The position numbers and the translations under genes were made by a program. 41,275 bases of DNA, taken from assembly GCA_905612525.1 (NCBI GenBank), contig CAJQSG010000027.1:1-41275 (forward strand). Direction: 5' to 3'. Below are positions 1 through 9,365 of the stretch, piece after piece; position 1 is the stretch's first letter; every line of letters begins with the position of its first letter. Below the pieces are notes generated by a model, which was given only the letters and a program-made list of their open reading frames with translations, was not told where the DNA came from and ran no database searches. Origin of the DNA: an uncultured Candidatus Pelagibacter sp. GTDB lineage: Bacteria > Pseudomonadota > Alphaproteobacteria > Pelagibacterales > Pelagibacteraceae.

Positions 1-1
1 T

Positions 2-1069
2 TTTAAAAAAAATAAGTCAATCAAGTCAAATAATCATGAGGGTTGTATTTCACTAAAGCCAATATTTTATAAAAAAGATAAAGAAACCTTTTTTAAGGAT
101 AAAAATATAATAAAATTCAATTTTTTATTAACAGATGAGACACATTTAAATTTTTCACTAATTGATGCAATCAAAGTTATGAAATGTGAGGATAAAAATT
201 TAATACATGTAGAGTCTTTTATAAGTTTGAAAGAACTAATTAGATCCTTAGTTAGTTCTTATTATTATCTTTTCTTAGCAAAAGATATAGACTCATCATT
301 TACAGTAGATGGTGTAAATTTATCAAAATTTTATAAAGATAGTATTACTTCAACTTTAATCAATAGATTGAAGCTGAACATCTACAATGAGGGATTTATA
401 AAAGCATTAAAAAAATTTAAGATTAAAAAATTTAATTTATATTTGTTTGAATATAGTTTTGGTTTTTTTCTTATCAATTTAATTAAAAAAAGAATTAATA
501 AAATTGAAATTATTGGTCATCAACACGGTATTTTTTCAAATGAATTAATGTGGTTTGACTTATTAATAAAAAATAAAAATAAAAATAATTATATACCAGA
601 CAAAATTGTAAGTTTTAATCGATATTCATTTAAAGACTATAAACAAAAAATTAATTGTCAAAAAACAAAATTTAGTTTTAAAGATAAAACGAATTCAAGT
701 ATTTCACTTGAATATCTAGAATTAAAAAAAAAAAAACAACACAATAAAATTTTAGTTTTGCCAGGAACCCATGATGCAGATTTTATTTATAAAAATGTAA
801 AAAATAAGATAAAAAATAACTATTCAAATGATATTTTTTATTTAAAATTCCACCCTAAAAAAAAGATTTCAGCCGTTAACTCAAGAAATTTGAAAATAAT
901 TTCCTCAATAAAAAATAAAAAATTTACCAATGTTGTAATATCTCCAACATCTACGTTAGTTTATGATTTTATTAAATTAAAAAAAAATTTTATGATATAT
1001 ACTGTCGATTATAAGCAAAATTTAATATCATCAAATTTAAGTAATAAAGTTAAATTTTATTTTTTTTAA
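2..1069 (+). CDS. GT-B-like surface polysaccharide transferase (5' partial)
   Basis: This reading frame is open from the left edge of the window (codons from base 2) through the stop at 1067-1069, so the gene is cut at its 5' end; the ATG at 179 is probably internal. At least 355 residues are visible. The C-terminal half has features of GT-B type sugar or glycerophosphate transferases of surface polymers: a GHQHGIFS segment, a LPGTHDADF segment opening a second Rossmann-like half, YLKFHPKK, and VVISPTSTLVYDF near the end, like the donor-binding end of CDP-glycerol/polysialyl-transferase-like families. No membrane segment or signal peptide is seen. It heads the polysaccharide island. The family assignment is inferred from these motifs only; acceptor and donor are unknown. 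Confidence 0.5.
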   Translation, partial: FKKNKSIKSNNHEGCISLKPIFYKKDKETFFKDKNIIKFNFLLTDETHLNFSLIDAIKVMKCEDKNLIHVESFISLKELIRSLVSSYYYLFLAKDIDSSFTVDGVNLSKFYKDSITSTLINRLKLNIYNEGFIKALKKFKIKKFNLYLFEYSFGFFLINLIKKRINKIEIIGHQHGIFSNELMWFDLLIKNKNKNNYIPDKIVSFNRYSFKDYKQKINCQKTKFSFKDKTNSSISLEYLELKKKKQHNKILVLPGTHDADFIYKNVKNKIKNNYSNDIFYLKFHPKKKISAVNSRNLKIISSIKNKKFTNVVISPTSTLVYDFIKLKKNFMIYTVDYKQNLISSNLSNKVKFYFF

Positions 1070-1093
1070 AAAATTTTATATTTGGATTTAGAA

Positions 1094-1714
1094 ATGAACA
1101 AAGGTAAAAAGTTAATAATATTTGATTTAGATGGAGTATTAATTGATTCTTTATCAAATATGAAAATAGCGCTTAAAAAAACAGCGTCAGCTATGAATAT
1201 CAGATTAAACTTTAATGAATATAAAAAACACCTTGGATTACCATTTGAAAAGATAATGAGTAAAATGGGTATTAGAAATAATGTTGGAGATATTAAATTT
1301 AATTATTCCTATTACTCAAAACAAGGAATTAAAGAGATTAAGATTAGTAAAAAACATATTAAAGAGCTGAGTTATTTAAAAAAAAATTATTATTTAAGTG
1401 TTTTTACCTCCAAAGATAAAATTAGAACTCTTGCTATTTTAAAAAGATATAATTTTTTTAATTTTATTATTACTTCAGACGATGTTATAAAAGGCAAACC
1501 TTACCCAGAAGGTATACTTAAAATTCTAAAAAAAAATAAAGTAAGTAAAAAAAATTGTATTTATGTTGGTGACAGTATATATGACTATTTATCAGCAAAA
1601 AAATCAGGAGTAAATTATCTTCATGCTAGTTGGGGTTATGAAAAAAAATTAAAAAAAATTTATAAAATTAAAAAAATATCAAGCTTTTTAGAGATACCAA
1701 AATATTTTCAATGA
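1094..1714 (+). CDS. HAD-superfamily phosphatase
   Basis: The protein has about 206 residues and all four HAD motifs: FDLDGVLIDS at the N terminus (nucleophile and acid/base Asp), FTSKDK (motif II Thr/Ser), the Lys in KGKPYPEG (motif III) and YVGDSIYDYLSAKKSG (motif IV). The layout is that of the phosphoglycolate-phosphatase-like subfamily IA with a helical cap after motif I. A TTG at 1082 would add four residues, but the ATG at 1094 is preferred because MNKGKK leads straight into the first beta strand. The stop overlaps the next glycosyltransferase start by 4 nt, so it probably dephosphorylates a sugar-phosphate intermediate of the island's polymer; the substrate is unknown. Confidence 0.8.
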   Translation: MNKGKKLIIFDLDGVLIDSLSNMKIALKKTASAMNIRLNFNEYKKHLGLPFEKIMSKMGIRNNVGDIKFNYSYYSKQGIKEIKISKKHIKELSYLKKNYYLSVFTSKDKIRTLAILKRYNFFNFIITSDDVIKGKPYPEGILKILKKNKVSKKNCIYVGDSIYDYLSAKKSGVNYLHASWGYEKKLKKIYKIKKISSFLEIPKYFQ

Positions 1715-2451
1715 ACATGGTTTCAATCATAATGCCTTATTATAAAAAAAAAATTTTCTTTTTATTATCACTAGAATCAGTTCTTAATCAAACATTTCAA
1801 AATTTTGAAATTATTATAATATATGATGACTCAGATCTGTTTGATTTGGATTATATTTTGGAGAAACAAAAAATAGACAAGAGAATTACAGTAATTAAAA
1901 ATAATAAAAATTTAGGCGCAGGTTTTTCAAGGAATAAAGGAATTTCAATCTCTAATGGTAAGTATATTGCTTTTTTAGACTGTGATGATTGTTGGCATCC
2001 AGAAAAACTTGAAAAACAATTAAATTTTATGAAAGATAATAAAATTTCATTTTCATTTACTTCATATGATGTGATTAATTCCAAAGGTGAAATTATTAAA
2101 AACAAAAAAGCGCCAAAAAAAATAACGTTTAAAAATTTGCTGATAGATTGTAATATTGGGTTATCCACTGTAATATTAGAAAAGAGGCTTATTAATGATA
2201 ACTGTCAATTTCCAAATTTAAAAACAAAAGAAGATTTTGTGTTATGGCTGAAAATCTCCAAGAAAACAGATTTATACGGAATAGATGTTCCACTTGCAAA
2301 ATGGAGAAAATTAAATAACTCTCTTTCATCGAATTTTTTTCAAAAATTAATTGACGGATTTAGAGTTTATAATAAATATATGAAACTTAGTTCTATTAAA
2401 TCTTTTTATCTATTAATTATTTTATCAATAAATTTTATAAAAAAAGCTTAA
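1711..2451 (+). CDS. Family 2 glycosyltransferase
   Basis: This 246-aa GT-A fold protein starts with VSIIMPYY, followed by the SVLNQTFQNFEIIII segment typical of family 2 glycosyltransferases. The metal- and nucleotide-binding acidic cluster is FLDCDDCWHPEKLEKQL, and KEDFVLWLKI supplies the usual ED pair around the catalytic base. A hydrophobic C-terminal stretch (about residues 228-244) may attach it to the membrane. The ATG overlaps the stop of the HAD gene (ATGA), which suggests translational coupling. It probably adds one sugar to a lipid-linked or outer polysaccharide; donor and acceptor cannot be read from sequence. Confidence 0.85.
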   Translation: MNMVSIIMPYYKKKIFFLLSLESVLNQTFQNFEIIIIYDDSDLFDLDYILEKQKIDKRITVIKNNKNLGAGFSRNKGISISNGKYIAFLDCDDCWHPEKLEKQLNFMKDNKISFSFTSYDVINSKGEIIKNKKAPKKITFKNLLIDCNIGLSTVILEKRLINDNCQFPNLKTKEDFVLWLKISKKTDLYGIDVPLAKWRKLNNSLSSNFFQKLIDGFRVYNKYMKLSSIKSFYLLIILSINFIKKA

Positions 2452-2455
2452 ATAA

Positions 2456-3460
2456 ATGAATTTATATATTTTTTCAATTTTTATAATTTTCTTATCATTT
2501 TTATTAATTTTACTATGTAACAAAAATTCATTTTTAATGAATAAGACAGGAGACTTACATCAAGAGTATGCTGGTTACTCTGATATCCCTCTGGCTGGTG
2601 GAGTAATCATTTTTTCCTCCATGGTTATCTCAAGCTTTTATGAATTTAATTCAATTTTTTGGTATCTTGCGGCCATGTTTTTTATTGGTCTTCTTTCAGA
2701 TTTAAAGAAGTTAAATTCACCAATGATTAGATTTTTATTTCAATTATTATTAATTATTTTTTGTGTCTACTCATCAAATATTATTTTAAACACAACAAAA
2801 ATAGTTTTTTTAGACTATTTATTAGGTAATTATTTATTTTCAATTTTTTTTACCTCTTTTTGTATTTTAATTATTATTAATGGAAGTAATTTTATTGATG
2901 GTATAAATTCGTTAGTTATAGGTTATTATATCATTGTTTCATTTGCATTATTTTTTTTAAAAAATAATGGATTTCAATTTTCATTTAATTTTCCAATAAA
3001 TTTATTAATAATTTGTTTGCTAGTTTTATATTTTTTGAATTTATTTAATAAATTATACTTAGGCGACTCTGGGGCTTATCTTCTAGGATTTTTATTTAGC
3101 ATCGAGTTAATAAATTTTTACACGCAAACTATCATTTCTCCATTTTTTATAATTTTATTATTATGGTATCCAGCATTTGAGAATTTATTTTCAATTTTGA
3201 GAAAAACTAATTTTAAAAAGTCGCCCATCATTCCAGACACTAATCATTTACATCAATTGATTTTCGCATTTTTTAAAAGCAAAAATTACTCATCAATTAA
3301 ATCAAACAATATAACTGGGATTGCAATAAATACTTATAATGCAATTATAGTATTGCTAGCTACAATCAATCCGGCACATACACAATTTCAAATTACTTTG
3401 ATTATAGTAAACCTACTTATTTATACTTTTTTATATATGCGGTTATTCAGGTACAGATAA
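2456..3460 (+). CDS. WecA/MraY-like polyprenyl-phosphate sugar-phosphate transferase
   Basis: This is a polytopic inner-membrane protein of 334 aa with about ten hydrophobic segments and the hallmarks of the WecA/WbpL/MraY family: an N-terminal DLHQEYAGYSDIPLAGG cytoplasmic loop, GLLSDLKKLNS (the DD-like loop), NGSNFIDGINSL (the NxxNxxDGxxxL motif), YLGDSGAYLLGF (the catalytic LGDSG loop) and a terminal HLHQLIF matching the H-x-H substrate loop. Such enzymes move a sugar-1-phosphate from a UDP-sugar to undecaprenyl phosphate, the first committed step in building a surface glycan. It is probably the initiating enzyme of this island; it lies 4 nt after the preceding glycosyltransferase gene. 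The exact sugar is not known. Confidence 0.85.
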   Translation: MNLYIFSIFIIFLSFLLILLCNKNSFLMNKTGDLHQEYAGYSDIPLAGGVIIFSSMVISSFYEFNSIFWYLAAMFFIGLLSDLKKLNSPMIRFLFQLLLIIFCVYSSNIILNTTKIVFLDYLLGNYLFSIFFTSFCILIIINGSNFIDGINSLVIGYYIIVSFALFFLKNNGFQFSFNFPINLLIICLLVLYFLNLFNKLYLGDSGAYLLGFLFSIELINFYTQTIISPFFIILLLWYPAFENLFSILRKTNFKKSPIIPDTNHLHQLIFAFFKSKNYSSIKSNNITGIAINTYNAIIVLLATINPAHTQFQITLIIVNLLIYTFLYMRLFRYR

Positions 3461-3464
3461 TTAT

Positions 3465-4133
3465 CTATTTTTTGAAAAAAAGATAAATCATGTGTTTTAG
3501 AATTAGAAACCCATCTTTAAATGCATTAACTTTTTTTATTCCACCTAATCTTTTTCTTTCAAATGAACCTATAGAAGACATGGTCATATCATGTTCTTTT
3601 GCTTTTATAGGTAGCTCAATACAAAAACTAAAATCCTTTTGAACCAAATTTAGTTTTTTAGCTGATTCTGTTTTGCCCAATACAAATGTATATAATATAT
3701 CTGTAATAGGTAGCTTAAAAAAAATATTACCAATTTTTGTAAAAATAAAATTTCCTATTAATGTAATAATTGTATCATCATCACTACCTGAATTTTTCTG
3801 ATAACGTGAGCCAAAAATAAAATCATAATTAAGTTTATTTATCTTATCCAACATATATTTAAGCTCCAAAGGATTAAAAGACCCATCTGCATTAAAAATA
3901 CAAAAGTATTTTGTGGTAGTTGAATTGATTCCATGAATTAACGCATCACCATAGCCATGATTTACTTGGTAAATTATTTCACAATTAAAATTTCTGATAG
4001 CGTTTATAGTTAAAACATCATCTCTATGTAATAAAACTTTTATTTTAACATTTTGATTTTTTATTTCCTCTAATACAATTGGTAGAGACTCTGACTCATT
4101 TTTAGCTGGTATTATTAAAGTTAATTCATTCAT
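3465..4133 (-). CDS. Family 2 glycosyltransferase, dolichyl-phosphate-mannose-synthase-like
   Basis: The 222-aa GT-A protein starts LTLIIPAKNESESLPIVLEEI, as in DPM1/GtrB-type family 2 enzymes, and carries FNADGSFNPLELKYML as its acidic metal-binding cluster and FGSRYQ after it. The C-terminal ~20 residues are hydrophobic, but there is no clear pair of membrane helices as in GtrB. It is the only gene of the island on the - strand, ending 4 nt from the 3' end of the convergent WecA-like gene. It probably makes a polyprenyl-linked sugar or transfers a sugar to the glycan. An odd point is VKIKVLLHRDDVLT, where the usual DD motif for nucleotide binding is shifted. Confidence 0.75.
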   Translation of the reverse strand: MNELTLIIPAKNESESLPIVLEEIKNQNVKIKVLLHRDDVLTINAIRNFNCEIIYQVNHGYGDALIHGINSTTTKYFCIFNADGSFNPLELKYMLDKINKLNYDFIFGSRYQKNSGSDDDTIITLIGNFIFTKIGNIFFKLPITDILYTFVLGKTESAKKLNLVQKDFSFCIELPIKAKEHDMTMSSIGSFERKRLGGIKKVNAFKDGFLILKHMIYLFFKK

Positions 4134-4291
4134 AAATTATTATTGTCTTTATAAATTAATTATAAATAAAAAATATAAAAAACAACCCAATATTGATCTT
4201 AAATAAGATAAAATATTTTGTTTACACAATTTATAAAAAATAAGATGTTAAAATATCAATAATGTAATATTAGTTACTGTATTAATTTTTT
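4134..4291. other. Divergent intergenic region within the polysaccharide island
   Basis: This 158-bp, very AT-rich spacer separates the 5' ends of the - strand glycosyltransferase gene and the + strand membrane-protein gene. It must hold both promoters. Apart from the candidate promoter listed at 4218-4246, no operator, RNA gene or repeat is recognisable. Confidence 0.7.
4218..4246 (+). promoter_or_regulatory. Candidate promoter for the membrane-protein gene
   Basis: TTGTTT at 4218-4223 and TAAGAT at 4241-4246 are separated by 17 nt, giving a predicted start near 4253 and a leader of about 39 nt before the ATG at 4292. The boxes are only moderate matches in AT-rich DNA, so this is tentative. 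Confidence 0.3.
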
Positions 4292-5968
4292 ATGGAATTC
4301 AATATATACAAGTACTTTTTATTTTATTTTTTAATTATATTTTCTGTAGTTGGGTACGGTTTATTTTTTTCCCATATAACAAATACTAAAAATATTTCTA
4401 AAAATTTTGGTTACTCAGGTTTATTAGGATTATTTTTTTTAACAATTTATTCTTATATATCTAATTTAATATTGGCACATGGCCTAATACATAATTCAAT
4501 AATACTTTTATTAGGAATTATATCTTACTTGTATTTTATAAGAAAAAAAGTATTTAGAAATAAAGAAATATTATTTATCATTTTAATTTTTATTGTTTTA
4601 TTTTTATCAGTTTTAATATTTAAAACACATGATGATTTCCCATACTATCATTTTGCATATAGTTATTATTTGACTCAAAGTTCATCGTACGTTGGTATAG
4701 GCCCATTTAATCATGGATTTAGAACACCTTCATCTATATTTTATTTAAATTCGCTATTCTACCTACCTTCAATTAAATATTACATGTTTCATATGCCAGC
4801 ATTATTGGTGATGGGTTTCGCAAATATAATTTTTCTAAATAAGATTATAAAAAGTATCAAAAATAACAATATCAATTTTTTAACCATTTATTCTTTGTTA
4901 TCTATTTTATTTATAGATATTTTTTTTTATAGAATTGCAGAGCATGGAACCGATAGATCAGCACAGATATTAGTATTTGTTCTGCTAATAGAAATTTTAT
5001 TATTAATTAATTTTTCAATTAATGATAAAAATAAACTTATTAAAATTTATATTTTAATAGGTCTAATTATTTCTTTTAAAGCTTTTTATTTTTTGTACTT
5101 ATTATTTTTTATACCTATTGTTTTTTATTTTTTTGACAAAAATAACAAATTTAAAATTTTTAGTAATTTATATAATCAATTTTTTGTATATTTATCTCTG
5201 ATAACTATTTGTGTAATAATGACTAGTCTTTTAAACACTGGATGTTTGTTATATCCAGTTAACACTACATGTTTTGAAAATTTACAGTGGTCATTTAGTT
5301 TGGAACAAGTATCACACATGAATAATTGGTATGAACAATGGTCAAAAGCAGGGGCAGGACCTAATTTCAGAGTTGAAAATGCCAGTGAGTATATAAAATA
5401 TTTTAACTGGGTTCCGAATTGGATGGATATGTATTTTTTTAATAAAGTTTCAGACTTTATTTTAGGATTACTTTGCTTAACTTTAGTTACTTTTTTAAGT
5501 TTTTATTCAAACACAAGAAATAAATTAAGAAATTGTAAAATATTGTCTGTATATCTAGTGTTAATTATTTTGTTTTTGGAGTGGTTTTATAATCACCCAT
5601 CATTAAGGTATGGTGGATATAGCTTAATAGCAGCATTAATATTCTTACCAAGTTCAATCATGATAGCAAGAAATTTAAATTTAATGGATAAAAATTTAAA
5701 AAATAAGTTTTATATCTTAATATGTATTGGTTTTTTTATTTTTATTGGAAGAAATATAGATAGAATTAAAAAAGAAAAAACTTTATATAATTATAAGCCT
5801 GTTGAAGAAACATTCTATGAGCTTGGTGATAGGCATTTTTTGATACAAAAAGAATTTGATAAAACTATTAAAAATTTTCATTTATGTAAAGTTAAAGACC
5901 CACAATGTTTAAAGGAATTAAACGAAACAATAACCTTCTCTTATGGAAAGTACATATTCATTCAATAA
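4292..5968 (+). CDS. Large polytopic membrane protein, GT-C-like
   Basis: The 558-aa protein has roughly 11-13 hydrophobic segments with short loops, beginning right at the N terminus (YKYFLFYFLIIFSVVGYGL). A periplasmic-type loop contains KTHDDFPYYHFAYSYYL; acidic residues in the first large loop are typical of GT-C glycosyltransferases using polyprenyl-linked sugars. A second extramembrane region around residues 315-375 is rich in aromatic residues (NNWYEQWSKAGAGPNFRVENA). The C terminus is soluble and has two Cys. The context of glycan genes supports a role in glycan assembly or export, but no specific family could be confirmed. The next gene follows after 3 nt. Confidence 0.5.
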   Translation: MEFNIYKYFLFYFLIIFSVVGYGLFFSHITNTKNISKNFGYSGLLGLFFLTIYSYISNLILAHGLIHNSIILLLGIISYLYFIRKKVFRNKEILFIILIFIVLFLSVLIFKTHDDFPYYHFAYSYYLTQSSSYVGIGPFNHGFRTPSSIFYLNSLFYLPSIKYYMFHMPALLVMGFANIIFLNKIIKSIKNNNINFLTIYSLLSILFIDIFFYRIAEHGTDRSAQILVFVLLIEILLLINFSINDKNKLIKIYILIGLIISFKAFYFLYLLFFIPIVFYFFDKNNKFKIFSNLYNQFFVYLSLITICVIMTSLLNTGCLLYPVNTTCFENLQWSFSLEQVSHMNNWYEQWSKAGAGPNFRVENASEYIKYFNWVPNWMDMYFFNKVSDFILGLLCLTLVTFLSFYSNTRNKLRNCKILSVYLVLIILFLEWFYNHPSLRYGGYSLIAALIFLPSSIMIARNLNLMDKNLKNKFYILICIGFFIFIGRNIDRIKKEKTLYNYKPVEETFYELGDRHFLIQKEFDKTIKNFHLCKVKDPQCLKELNETITFSYGKYIFIQ

Positions 5969-5971
5969 ACA

Positions 5972-6703
5972 ATGTTAAAATTTTTTACATTGAAGATATT
6001 AGGAATATTTGATTTATTGCATCAACATAAAATATTTAAATTTCTAAAGAAAAACAACTTAAGTGATTTTGATGTTTTGTTTGATATTGGTGCACATAAA
6101 GGTGAGTCGATAGATTTATTTCTCAAAAACTTTAATATAAACAAGATCTATTCATTTGAATCTAGTCCGATAAACTTTAAAATTTTAAAAAGTAATTTAC
6201 CAAAATTAAAAAAAAAATTTACAAGAGAATCTATTAACATTGAAAATTTAACCTTAGGGTCAGAAAGCAAAGATGGTTTTTTGAAACAAATTGATGAAAG
6301 TTCATCATCAACTCTAAATAATATAAATATTGAATCTAAATACTTTAAAAGGAAACAGTCTTTAGTTTATAGTTCAAAAAAGAAATTATTTTTTAATGAA
6401 ATTAAAATTAAAATTAGTACATTAGAAAATTATATTGCTCAAAATAATATTGATACAATACACTTTATGAAAATTGACACAGAGGGGTATGAGTATGAAA
6501 TATTAAAAGGTTTAGGAAAAAAATTTAATAAAGTAAAATTAATTATGTTTGAACACCATTATCATGACATGCTAGAAAAGAGGTATACTTTTAGTGATAT
6601 GCATAAATTACTTTCTGAAAATAATTTTATCCAAATTTTTAAGGCAAAAATGCCATTTAGAAAAACATTTGAGTATGTTTATATTAATAAGGAAAAAATT
6701 TGA
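5972..6703 (+). CDS. FkbM-family methyltransferase
   Basis: This 243-aa SAM-dependent methyltransferase has the FkbM pattern: motif I DVLFDIGAHKGESIDLFLK, an acidic end of strand 2 in YSFESSPINFKILKSN, and MKIDTEGYEYEILKGL, the DxEGxExxxLxG motif characteristic of the family, followed by VKLIMFEHHY. FkbM proteins O-methylate sugars or polyketides; here methylation of the surface glycan is likely. It sits 3 nt downstream of the membrane-protein gene and overlaps the next gene by 4 nt. Confidence 0.88.
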   Translation: MLKFFTLKILGIFDLLHQHKIFKFLKKNNLSDFDVLFDIGAHKGESIDLFLKNFNINKIYSFESSPINFKILKSNLPKLKKKFTRESINIENLTLGSESKDGFLKQIDESSSSTLNNINIESKYFKRKQSLVYSSKKKLFFNEIKIKISTLENYIAQNNIDTIHFMKIDTEGYEYEILKGLGKKFNKVKLIMFEHHYHDMLEKRYTFSDMHKLLSENNFIQIFKAKMPFRKTFEYVYINKEKI

Positions 6704-7482
6704 GCAATATCATAGCATCAGTTTTAATAGCTAGTCATAATAATGGTAAATTTATAAATGATTGTCTTGAATCACTAAATGGGCAAAGTTATAAAAATAT
6801 AGAAGTGATAGTGTTTGATGACTGTTCTCAGGATAATTCTATTGAAGAAATAAAGAAATTTTCCAATATAAATTTAATTGCCAATACTAAAAATAGTAGA
6901 TTTGGCTCATACAATCAAATGAACGCCTACAAAAAAGCTTTTAAAAAAAGTAATGGAGAAGTTATTTTTTTTTTAGATAGCGATGATTATTTTTGTAAAG
7001 ATAAAATAGAAAAAGTGATTAATAAATTTACTTTAGATAAAAAATTAAAAATTATATTTGATTTACCAATCTATAAATATGAAAATATAATAAAAAAAAA
7101 AACTTATAATAAAAAAAAATATTTCAAAAATTACTGGCCATTTATTTTTCCTCAAAGCTGCATATCAATTCGAAGAGATTGTATGGAAAAAATACTCGAA
7201 GAAACTTGCTTCAAATCATTTTCGAATATTTGGATGGATTTTAGAATATCTATGTATTCATACATTATCTTAAAAAATTTTTTTATTTTAAATGAAAATT
7301 TAACTTATTACAGACAATCAAATTCCAGTGTTTCTTCTAAGTTTCAATTTTTAAGTAAGTCTTGGTGGAAAAGAAGACTTGAAGCGCACGAATATGTTAA
7401 GTTTTTTTTTAAAGAAAATAATATTCATCATTTTAAAAATTTAGATTATGTAATCACTATATTAATTAATAAATTTATATAA
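6700..7482 (+). CDS. Family 2 glycosyltransferase
   Basis: This 260-aa GT-A enzyme has SVLIASHNNGKFINDCLESL at the N terminus, VIVFDDCSQDNSIEEI (nucleotide-binding DD) and FFLDSDDYFCKDKIEKVI as its DxD cluster; SIWMDF-like WMDFRI near residue 178 provides the acidic base. The start is a TTG that overlaps the TGA of the FkbM gene (TTGA), which indicates coupled translation; no in-frame ATG lies before the conserved SVLIASHNN strand. It probably adds a sugar to the island's polymer; specificity is unknown. Confidence 0.85.
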   Translation: MSNIIASVLIASHNNGKFINDCLESLNGQSYKNIEVIVFDDCSQDNSIEEIKKFSNINLIANTKNSRFGSYNQMNAYKKAFKKSNGEVIFFLDSDDYFCKDKIEKVINKFTLDKKLKIIFDLPIYKYENIIKKKTYNKKKYFKNYWPFIFPQSCISIRRDCMEKILEETCFKSFSNIWMDFRISMYSYIILKNFFILNENLTYYRQSNSSVSSKFQFLSKSWWKRRLEAHEYVKFFFKENNIHHFKNLDYVITILINKFI

Positions 7483-7485
7483 CAA

Positions 7486-8310
7486 ATGAAAAAAAATATT
7501 ATAATAATAGGTAAAAGAGGTTTTATAAGTTTAAACCTTTTTTTAAATTTACAATATAAACAAAATATAGAAGTTTTTGATTATAAAAAATTCTTAAATT
7601 TAAAAATATCATATATTAAAAAGTTTCATTATGTAATTAACTGTTCAATAAATCATGAATATATTGAAAATAAATATTCTCAGAGGAATGACCTTAATTT
7701 TAAGATTGCCAAAAAGATAGAAAGTCTTACTACAAAAATGATTTTTTTAAGTAGCAGAAAGGTATATAAAAATAAGTATGACTTAAAAGAAAGTGATCCT
7801 GTATACCCTAGATGTAATTATTCAAAAAATAAATTAATTTCTGAAAATATATTAAAAAAAACTCTTAATAGTAAAATTTTAATTTTAAGACTTAGTAATT
7901 TAGTTGGCCCTCACATCAAAAATAAAAATAAATTACACAAAACATTCATGGATATTTTTTTCGAGAATATTAAAAAAGGTATTATTATTCAAAATGATAC
8001 ATGCTATAAAGATTTTTTATCTATTAATAAATTTTGCCAGATTGTTAACGATCTAATTAAAAATGATGCTAAAGGCACATATAACGTATCAATTGGAAAA
8101 AAAATTTATTTAAAAGAAATTGTTGAATGGTTGAATTATTATAATACTGAAAAATATAACTATGTGAAATTAGATAAAAAACACAATAATGATAGCTTTA
8201 CATTAAATAATCGTAAATTAATGAAAAAAGTTAATGTAATAAATAGAATAGAAGATTTGAAAAAGGATTGTAAGATGATAAGTAAAAAATTCTTTAAAAA
8301 TAGGAACTAA
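7486..8310 (+). CDS. SDR-family nucleotide-sugar epimerase/dehydratase-like protein, divergent
   Basis: The 274-aa protein has an extended-SDR fold. The nucleotide-binding loop reads [14 protein letters not shown]: Gly9 and Gly12 are kept but the third Gly is Ser15. The catalytic set is Ser89/Ser90 in LSSRKVY, with Tyr112 and Lys116 in [14 protein letters not shown] matches the usual R-x-x-N-x-x-G-P segment of nucleotide-sugar SDRs. It is short for an epimerase (typically 310-340 aa). It stands just before gmd and may make or modify a nucleotide sugar for the same polymer. The changed glycine loop leaves cofactor binding uncertain. Confidence 0.7.
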   Translation: MKKNIIIIGKRGFISLNLFLNLQYKQNIEVFDYKKFLNLKISYIKKFHYVINCSINHEYIENKYSQRNDLNFKIAKKIESLTTKMIFLSSRKVYKNKYDLKESDPVYPRCNYSKNKLISENILKKTLNSKILILRLSNLVGPHIKNKNKLHKTFMDIFFENIKKGIIIQNDTCYKDFLSINKFCQIVNDLIKNDAKGTYNVSIGKKIYLKEIVEWLNYYNTEKYNYVKLDKKHNNDSFTLNNRKLMKKVNVINRIEDLKKDCKMISKKFFKNRN

Positions 8311-8312
8311 TA

Positions 8313-9365
8313 ATGAAAAAAAAAACTGCTTTAATTTTTGGTGTTACTGGACAAGATGGATCTTATCTTGCCGAATTTTTATTAAAAAAAAATTATATAG
8401 TTCATGGTGTTAAAAGAAGATCTTCTTCAATCAACACACATAGAGTAGATCACATCTATCAAGATCCACATGAAAACAAGAGAAATTTTTTTTTACATTA
8501 TGGAGACATTACTGACTCTACATCAGTTTTTAAGGTTATTAGTAATACGAAACCGAACGAAATATATAATCTAGCTGCACAATCTCATGTTGCTGTTTCA
8601 TTTGAGGTTCCCGAATATACGGCAAATGCCGATGCATTAGGAACGTTGAGAATATTAGAAGCTATCAGGTTTCATAAATTAGAAAAAAAAACAAAATTTT
8701 ATCAAGCAGGAACATCCGAAATGTATGGAAAAGTTCAAAGCATTCCACAAACTGAAAAAACAAATTTTTATCCTTTAAGTCCATATGGAGTAGCAAAAGT
8801 TTATGCACATTGGATTACTAGAAACTATAGAGAGGCATATGGTATTTTTGGAAGTAACGGAATCTTGTTTAACCATGAAAGTCCCCGTCGTGGAGAAACT
8901 TTTGTAACAAAGAAAATAGTAAATGCTCTATGTAAAATTAAATTGGGGTTACAAAAAAAATTATACCTAGGGAATTTAGGTGCAAAAAGAGATTGGGGTC
9001 ATGCGTTAGATTATGTTGAAGCAATGTGGAAAATCCTACAACAAAAAACACCTGATGATTTTGTTATAGCGACTGGTAAACAGTATAGTGTTAAGCAATT
9101 TGTAAATTTTGTTTCAAAAAGATTGGATATAAAAATTATATGGAAAGGAAAAGGAATAAAGGAAAGAGCAATTGATGTGTCGACAAAAAAAATAATTGTA
9201 GAGTGTGATAAAAATTATTTTAGACCCTTGGATGTAAATACATTGTTGGGTGATGCTAAAAAAGCAAGAAAAAAACTTAAATGGAAACCCAAAATTGATA
9301 TTAATCGATTAGTTGATGACATGGTTACTGAACAGCAAGCTGAACTAAAAAAATATGTTGAATAA
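8313..9365 (+). CDS. gmd: GDP-mannose 4,6-dehydratase
   Basis: The 350-aa enzyme converts GDP-D-mannose to GDP-4-keto-6-deoxy-D-mannose, the first step to GDP-L-fucose and related sugars. It shows [16 protein letters not shown] (NADP loop), the GVKRRSSS loop contacting the NADP phosphate, [13 protein letters not shown], the TSEMYG triad segment (Thr134, Glu136), Tyr158/Lys162 in [12 protein letters not shown], and [13 protein letters not shown], all diagnostic for Gmd. The length is normal. The codon pattern is a little less extreme than its neighbours, as expected for a conserved enzyme. Its last 11 nt overlap the fcl start, so the pair is translated together. Confidence 0.97.
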   Translation: MKKKTALIFGVTGQDGSYLAEFLLKKNYIVHGVKRRSSSINTHRVDHIYQDPHENKRNFFLHYGDITDSTSVFKVISNTKPNEIYNLAAQSHVAVSFEVPEYTANADALGTLRILEAIRFHKLEKKTKFYQAGTSEMYGKVQSIPQTEKTNFYPLSPYGVAKVYAHWITRNYREAYGIFGSNGILFNHESPRRGETFVTKKIVNALCKIKLGLQKKLYLGNLGAKRDWGHALDYVEAMWKILQQKTPDDFVIATGKQYSVKQFVNFVSKRLDIKIIWKGKGIKERAIDVSTKKIIVECDKNYFRPLDVNTLLGDAKKARKKLKWKPKIDINRLVDDMVTEQQAELKKYVE

